In this document: one piece after another, positions 38,565 to 41,964 of the stretch
How the letters are laid out: each line of letters begins with the position of its first letter
How positions within the stretch are numbered: position 1 is the first letter of the stretch
Assembly (NCBI RefSeq): GCF_009379765.1
Contig: NZ_WHTD01000062.1
Span: forward strand, 1-41,964
DNA length: 41,964 nucleotides
Reading direction: 5' to 3'
From: Actinophytocola sp.
Lineage (GTDB): Bacteria > Actinomycetota > Actinomycetes > Mycobacteriales > Pseudonocardiaceae
The notes under the pieces: model-generated
Seen by the model: only the letters and a program-made list of their open reading frames with translations
What the model was told of the DNA's origin: nothing
The model's database searches: none
Made by a program: the position numbers and the translations under genes

Positions 38565-39047
38565 ATGCTGATGGGCACGTCCACCGACGAGGCGACCTCG
38601 TTCGCGATGCTCGACCGCTACCTCGACGCCGGCGGATCGTTCGTGGACACCGCGAACTGCTACGCCTGGTGGCCGGCGCCGGGCAACACCGGCGGCGAGA
38701 GCGAGACGGTGCTCGGCCGCCGGCTCGCCCGCGGCCGGCGGGACCAGGTGTTCCTGGCCACCAAGGGCGGCGCGTGGGTGACCGACCCGGACCGCTGGCG
38801 GGGCTCGGGCGAGGCGACGCGGTACTCGGGCGCGGGCGCCGGCACGCTGCGCCGCGAGCTGGACGAGAGCCTGCGCAGGCTGGGCACCGACCACGTGGAC
38901 CTCTACTACGTGCACGTCGACGACCCGGCGACACCGCTGGAGGAGACGCTCGAGGCGCTGGCCGGGCTGGTCGCCGCCGGGAAGATCCGCCACCTCGGCT
39001 GGTCGAACGTGCGGACGTGGCGGCTGGAGCGGGTGAGGACCAGCTGA
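38565..39047 (+). pseudogene. aldo/keto reductase fragment
   Basis: The first residues, MLMGTSTDEATSFAMLDRYL, correspond to about residue 20 of a normal aldo/keto reductase. FVDTANCYAWW (catalytic Asp and Tyr), FLATKGG (Lys) and VDLYYVHVDD (His) follow. The frame ends in SNVRTWRLERVRTS and a stop, where the family continues for another 150 residues. Both ends are therefore missing. The left breakpoint is only 8 bp from the LysR start, so the deletion took the intergenic promoter too. Confidence 0.82.
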
Positions 39048-39083
39048 CCCACTTGGACACCGCGGGCGCGTGACGCGCATGCC

Positions 39084-40436
39084 CTACAGGGCGGTGTGCA
39101 GCCAGTCCAGGACGACCGTCGCGGTCCAGGACTGTTGCTTGCTCCCCAGTGGTTCGCCGGTCAGCGGGTGGTAGTACTCGGCGAACGTGCCGTCCTCGAC
39201 CAGGCGCAGGCACTCCGTGCGCAGCCGCGCCGCGTGGGCCGTCCACCCGCGTTGCTCGAAGGCCCAGCCGAACAGCCACGCGATCACCGGCCACACCGGA
39301 CCGCGCCAGTACTCGCGCGGCCGGAAGCCCGGGTCGTCGGGCGACACCGACGGCGGGATCGCCGCGAACAGGTCCGGGTGCCCGGCCCAGGACGGCCCGC
39401 GGATCGTCTCGAGCATGCGCTCCTCGTCCCGGTCCTCGAGGCCGCCGCACAGCAGCGGGGCGAACCCGACGATCGTCCTGGTCGAGAGCCACTCGTCGGT
39501 GCGCAGGTTCAGGTCGCGGGCCAGGCCGGAGACCGGGTCGTACGCGGCGGCCACCGCGGCCCGGGAGCAGCGCGCCCAGCCACGCAGCTGCCGCACCTGC
39601 CACGCCGGCCGGCCACTCTCCTCGCCCAGGGTCGCCAGGACCTCGCTCGTCAGCGCGAACAACGCCGTCACGAACACGTCGCCAACGAGGAAGCTCGACG
39701 TCCGCACGACCTGGTCCGCGTCGTAGCGGACCTTGCGCATCTCCTCGATCAGCCACAGATAACGGTCGTACTCCCGATCGCTGGGCCGCTCGGCGTCGTC
39801 GTGCGACACGAGCCCCCGGTCCCGCCGGACGTACGGCGGCAGTTCCGCCCCGGGCACGACCGCCGCGTAGGGCACGTCCCAGCGCGGCGAGTTGTCCATT
39901 CCGGACTCCCAGCCGTGCACGATCGCCAGCAGGCCGGTGCCGTGCGGGTCGCGGTGGCGCACCAGCCACTCGTGCCAGTGGTACAGCCGGGGCCACCCCT
40001 CGCGCAGCAGCCGGTCCACCGACGGCGACCCGCGGCCGATGTCCACGATGCGGCGCAGCGCGATGGCGTGCACCGGCGGCTGGCAGATGCCGGAGGTGCG
40101 CGGCGCGTCGGGCGCGTCGGCGTTGAGCTCCGCGGCGCCCCACCGCTGCGGGCCGGGGAAGTAGCCGCCGCCCTCGGAGAACACGATGTGCGGCAGCATC
40201 CCGTTGCGCCACTGCGCGGTCAGCAGCGTCTCCAGCTCCCGCACCGCCCGGTCCACGTTGAGGTGGGCGAGCCCGATCGAGATGAACGCGGTGTCCCAGC
40301 TCCACATGTGCGGGTACAGCCGGGGCGCCGCGGTGATCATGGAGCCGATGTCGTTGCCGCCCAACGTCCAGGCCGCGCCGGCGGCGAGCTGGACCGAACC
40401 GAGTCTTCGGCGGGGCACGTGGGTGGCGGGACGCAC
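39084..40436 (-). CDS. GH63/GH37-like (MGH1-type) glycoside hydrolase
   Basis: A 450-residue (alpha/alpha)6-barrel enzyme. The GTG at 40436 is chosen because GGAGG lies 4 nt upstream. Recognisable parts are YPHMWSWDTAFISIGLA, WESGMDNSPRWD with the likely general acid Asp, YWRGPVWPVIAWLF and a C-terminal FAEYYHPLTGEPLGSKQQSW with the likely base Glu. The family includes mannosylglycerate hydrolases, glucosidases and trehalase-like enzymes; it has no signal peptide, so it acts on an imported or internal oligosaccharide. It is divergent from the ROK repressor, which probably regulates it. Confidence 0.88.
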   Translation of the reverse strand: MRPATHVPRRRLGSVQLAAGAAWTLGGNDIGSMITAAPRLYPHMWSWDTAFISIGLAHLNVDRAVRELETLLTAQWRNGMLPHIVFSEGGGYFPGPQRWGAAELNADAPDAPRTSGICQPPVHAIALRRIVDIGRGSPSVDRLLREGWPRLYHWHEWLVRHRDPHGTGLLAIVHGWESGMDNSPRWDVPYAAVVPGAELPPYVRRDRGLVSHDDAERPSDREYDRYLWLIEEMRKVRYDADQVVRTSSFLVGDVFVTALFALTSEVLATLGEESGRPAWQVRQLRGWARCSRAAVAAAYDPVSGLARDLNLRTDEWLSTRTIVGFAPLLCGGLEDRDEERMLETIRGPSWAGHPDLFAAIPPSVSPDDPGFRPREYWRGPVWPVIAWLFGWAFEQRGWTAHAARLRTECLRLVEDGTFAEYYHPLTGEPLGSKQQSWTATVVLDWLHTAL

Positions 40437-40490
40437 GAGACCTCCAGTGAGGGCGCCGGTTCCTGACGGTGCCACTTTGCACCGCCGAGC

Positions 40491-40517
40491 ACTTATGTCT
40501 AATACTTAGACAGAAGT
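40491..40517. promoter_or_regulatory. ROK operator between divergent genes
   Basis: Inverted arms ACTTATGTCTAA (40491-40502) and TTAGACAGAAGT (40506-40517) around TAC, with one mismatch. It is AT-rich and lies between the glycosidase and ROK genes, as expected for a NagC/XylR-type ROK operator. Confidence 0.8.
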
Positions 40518-40544
40518 GGTAGGACCTCAATTTAGGCGGGTGCC

Positions 40545-41744
40545 ATGGTCACCGTCAACCAGGACGTCAGCCGCGTGATCGCGGCCGGCACCGCGACGTC
40601 GCCGGGAAATGTTCTCGCCGTGTTACGCGACGACGGCCCCATGACACGGCAGGAGCTGCGGGCGCGACTCGGCCTGTCCAGGGCGACGCTGATGGAGCGG
40701 CTGGACACGTTGACCCGGCTGCGGGTGATCGACACGGTCGGTCATCGCGCGTCCAGCGGCGGGCGGCGGGCCGCGCTGCTCGGCGCGGACCAGACGTCGC
40801 GGGTCGCGGTGGTCGCGCACCTGGGCGCGTCGCTCGCCACCGTCGGTGTCGCGGATCTGCGCGGGACGGTGCTGGCCGTGCACCACGAGCGGCTGCCGCT
40901 CGGGCACGAGCCGCGGCACGTGCTGCCGTGGCTGCTGGACACCGCGCGCGAGCAGCTCTCCTCGCTCGACCGCTACGCCGACCTCGCGGCGGTGGGCTTC
41001 GCCGTGCCGGGCCAGATCGACCACGAGACGGGCGTGTCGATCATGCCGCCGACCATGGCCGCGTGGCGGGACCAGCCGCTGCGCGACGCCTTCGCCGACG
41101 GCCTCGGGGTGTCCGTCCAGCTGGAGAACGACGCGAACGCGCTGGCGTACGGGGAGTACCTGGCGGCCGGGTCACCCAACTCGACGGTGCTCGGCGTGTG
41201 GATCGGGTCGGGGATCGGCGCGGGCGTGGTGATCGGCGGCCTGCCGCACCGGGGTGCGACGGGGTGTGCGGGTGAGATCGGGCACATCCGGATCGAGGAC
41301 CGGGACGAGCGGTGCGGCTGCGGGCGGCGGGGGTGCGTGGCGGCACTGGCGAGCGGGACCGCGCTGGTGCGGCAGCTGCGGTCGGACGGTGTCCGCGCGC
41401 TGCCGGACGTGCTGCGCCGGGTCGAGGCGGGCGAGCCGCGGGCGGTGTCGTTGGCTACGGACGCCGGCCGGCTGCTGGGCACGGTCCTGGCGACGGTGGT
41501 GACGATCCTCAACCCGCATCGGGTGCGGGTGGGTGGGGAGATCGGGTCGCTGCGGCCGTTCCTGGCGGGCTTGCGGGAGACGCTGGGCGAGCAGGCACCC
41601 GAGGTCGCCGCGCGCGGGCTCGACGTCGGCCCGGCGGTACTCGGTGACCTGGCCCCGCTGGTCGGCATGGCGGGCCTGGCGGCGGAGGCCGTGTTCGCGC
41701 CGGCCGCGATCGACGAGGCCGCGGCCCGGTCGCGGCCTTCGTGA
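40545..41744 (+). CDS. ROK-family transcriptional repressor
   Basis: A 399-residue repressor starting with ATG at 40545. Residues about 15-75 are a winged helix (MTRQELRARLGLSRATLMERLDTL). The ROK kinase-like domain follows, with AVPGQIDHETG, LENDANALAYGEY, WIGSGIGAG and the zinc motif CGCGRRGC after GEIGHI. Sugar binding to the ROK fold releases DNA. The operator at 40491 and the divergent GH63-like gene make an oligosaccharide inducer likely. Confidence 0.94.
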   Translation: MVTVNQDVSRVIAAGTATSPGNVLAVLRDDGPMTRQELRARLGLSRATLMERLDTLTRLRVIDTVGHRASSGGRRAALLGADQTSRVAVVAHLGASLATVGVADLRGTVLAVHHERLPLGHEPRHVLPWLLDTAREQLSSLDRYADLAAVGFAVPGQIDHETGVSIMPPTMAAWRDQPLRDAFADGLGVSVQLENDANALAYGEYLAAGSPNSTVLGVWIGSGIGAGVVIGGLPHRGATGCAGEIGHIRIEDRDERCGCGRRGCVAALASGTALVRQLRSDGVRALPDVLRRVEAGEPRAVSLATDAGRLLGTVLATVVTILNPHRVRVGGEIGSLRPFLAGLRETLGEQAPEVAARGLDVGPAVLGDLAPLVGMAGLAAEAVFAPAAIDEAAARSRPS

Positions 41745-41868
41745 CCTGCCCACGGACCGTGCGGCTCGGGTCGGCCAAAATTTTCGTGGCCTTTCTGTGA
41801 CCGGCCTGTCTATTCGGGCGCCTCTGCTTCGACGTGTCCATGACAGCAGCTCACGAAAGGACAGTCCG

Positions 41869-41964
41869 ATGGCCACCACGCTGACCCTGGTCGATGGCGA
41901 TCTCCCATCCCGGACTGCTCCCGCTTCCACGCCGGCCGCCACGCTCGGCGACGCGCTGGCCGCC
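41869..41964 (+). CDS. partial CDS running off the right edge
   Basis: An ATG at 41869 with AAAGGAC upstream opens a frame to the window end: MATTLTLVDGDLPSRTAPAS and a further Ala-rich stretch of 12 residues. Too short to identify. The 41745-41868 gap holds only a weak inverted repeat (GGCCA...TGGCC, near 41778-41796). Confidence 0.5.
   Translation, partial: MATTLTLVDGDLPSRTAPASTPAATLGDALAA

Overview
The window is high-GC DNA from an actinomycete. Codon third positions are strongly G/C, genes are tightly packed with ATGA/GTGA/TGATG overlaps, GTG and TTG starts occur, and the gene content (CO dehydrogenase, DasR-type site, ricin-linked secreted hydrolases, SEFIR protein with an amyloid-like tail) fits a filamentous soil actinobacterium, probably Pseudonocardiales. 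The species cannot be fixed from the sequence alone. No rRNA, tRNA or CRISPR array was seen.

Region 1 (1-9.4 kb) is mixed housekeeping and catabolic content: a short inverted-repeat element, two small membrane proteins, arrays of a 21-bp repeat, a DUF402 protein, a FadR-type regulator, DUF4180, GNAT and pirin genes, a 2-hydroxyacid dehydrogenase, a P450-ferredoxin pair, a stress-type membrane protein and an HxlR regulator. Three relics lie between them: a GH42 beta-galactosidase, an enoyl-CoA hydratase and a thiolase. Each keeps one or both termini but has lost internal sequence.

Region 2 (9.4-24.6 kb) is an aerobic CO dehydrogenase island. Cluster A (minus strand) is coxM-coxS-coxL followed by an XdhC-family maturation protein fused to a YHS metal-binding domain. 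Cluster B (plus strand) is a small ORF, coxM-coxS-coxL-coxG, five consecutive small single-pass membrane proteins and a GIY-YIG-like protein. A LysR gene sits between the clusters. A minus-strand operon carries coxD (MoxR ATPase), coxE (VWA) and two uncharacterised small proteins. Both CoxL proteins carry the form I active-site loop AYxCSFR and both clusters have the form I order M-S-L, so two form I enzymes appear to coexist. A related dyad, TTAAG-N6-CTTAA, lies upstream of all three cox transcription units. A roughly 99-bp repeat brackets coxM-S-L-G of cluster B.

Region 3 (24.6-29.4 kb) is a secreted fungal-cell-wall hydrolysis set: GH16 beta-1,3-glucanase, GH30 (probably beta-1,6-glucanase) and GH18 chitinase, each with a nearly identical ricin-type CBM13. 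A perfect TGGTCTAGACCA palindrome, the DasR-responsive core, precedes it. A mannonate-dehydratase-like enolase gene follows.

Region 4 (30.7-33.3 kb) is a translationally coupled three-gene minus-strand operon: a two-TM membrane protein, a broken gene with an N-terminal amyloid-type (RHIM/BASS-like) motif, and a SEFIR-domain protein with a matching motif at its C-terminus. This looks like a degraded amyloid-signalling defence system.

Region 5 (33.4-42 kb) is sugar metabolism and regulation: a VOC protein, GH2 beta-galactosidase with an NAD-dependent epimerase, a LysR regulator facing an aldo/keto reductase fragment, and a GH63/GH37-like glycosidase divergent from a ROK repressor across a strong operator palindrome. 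A truncated CDS runs off the right edge.
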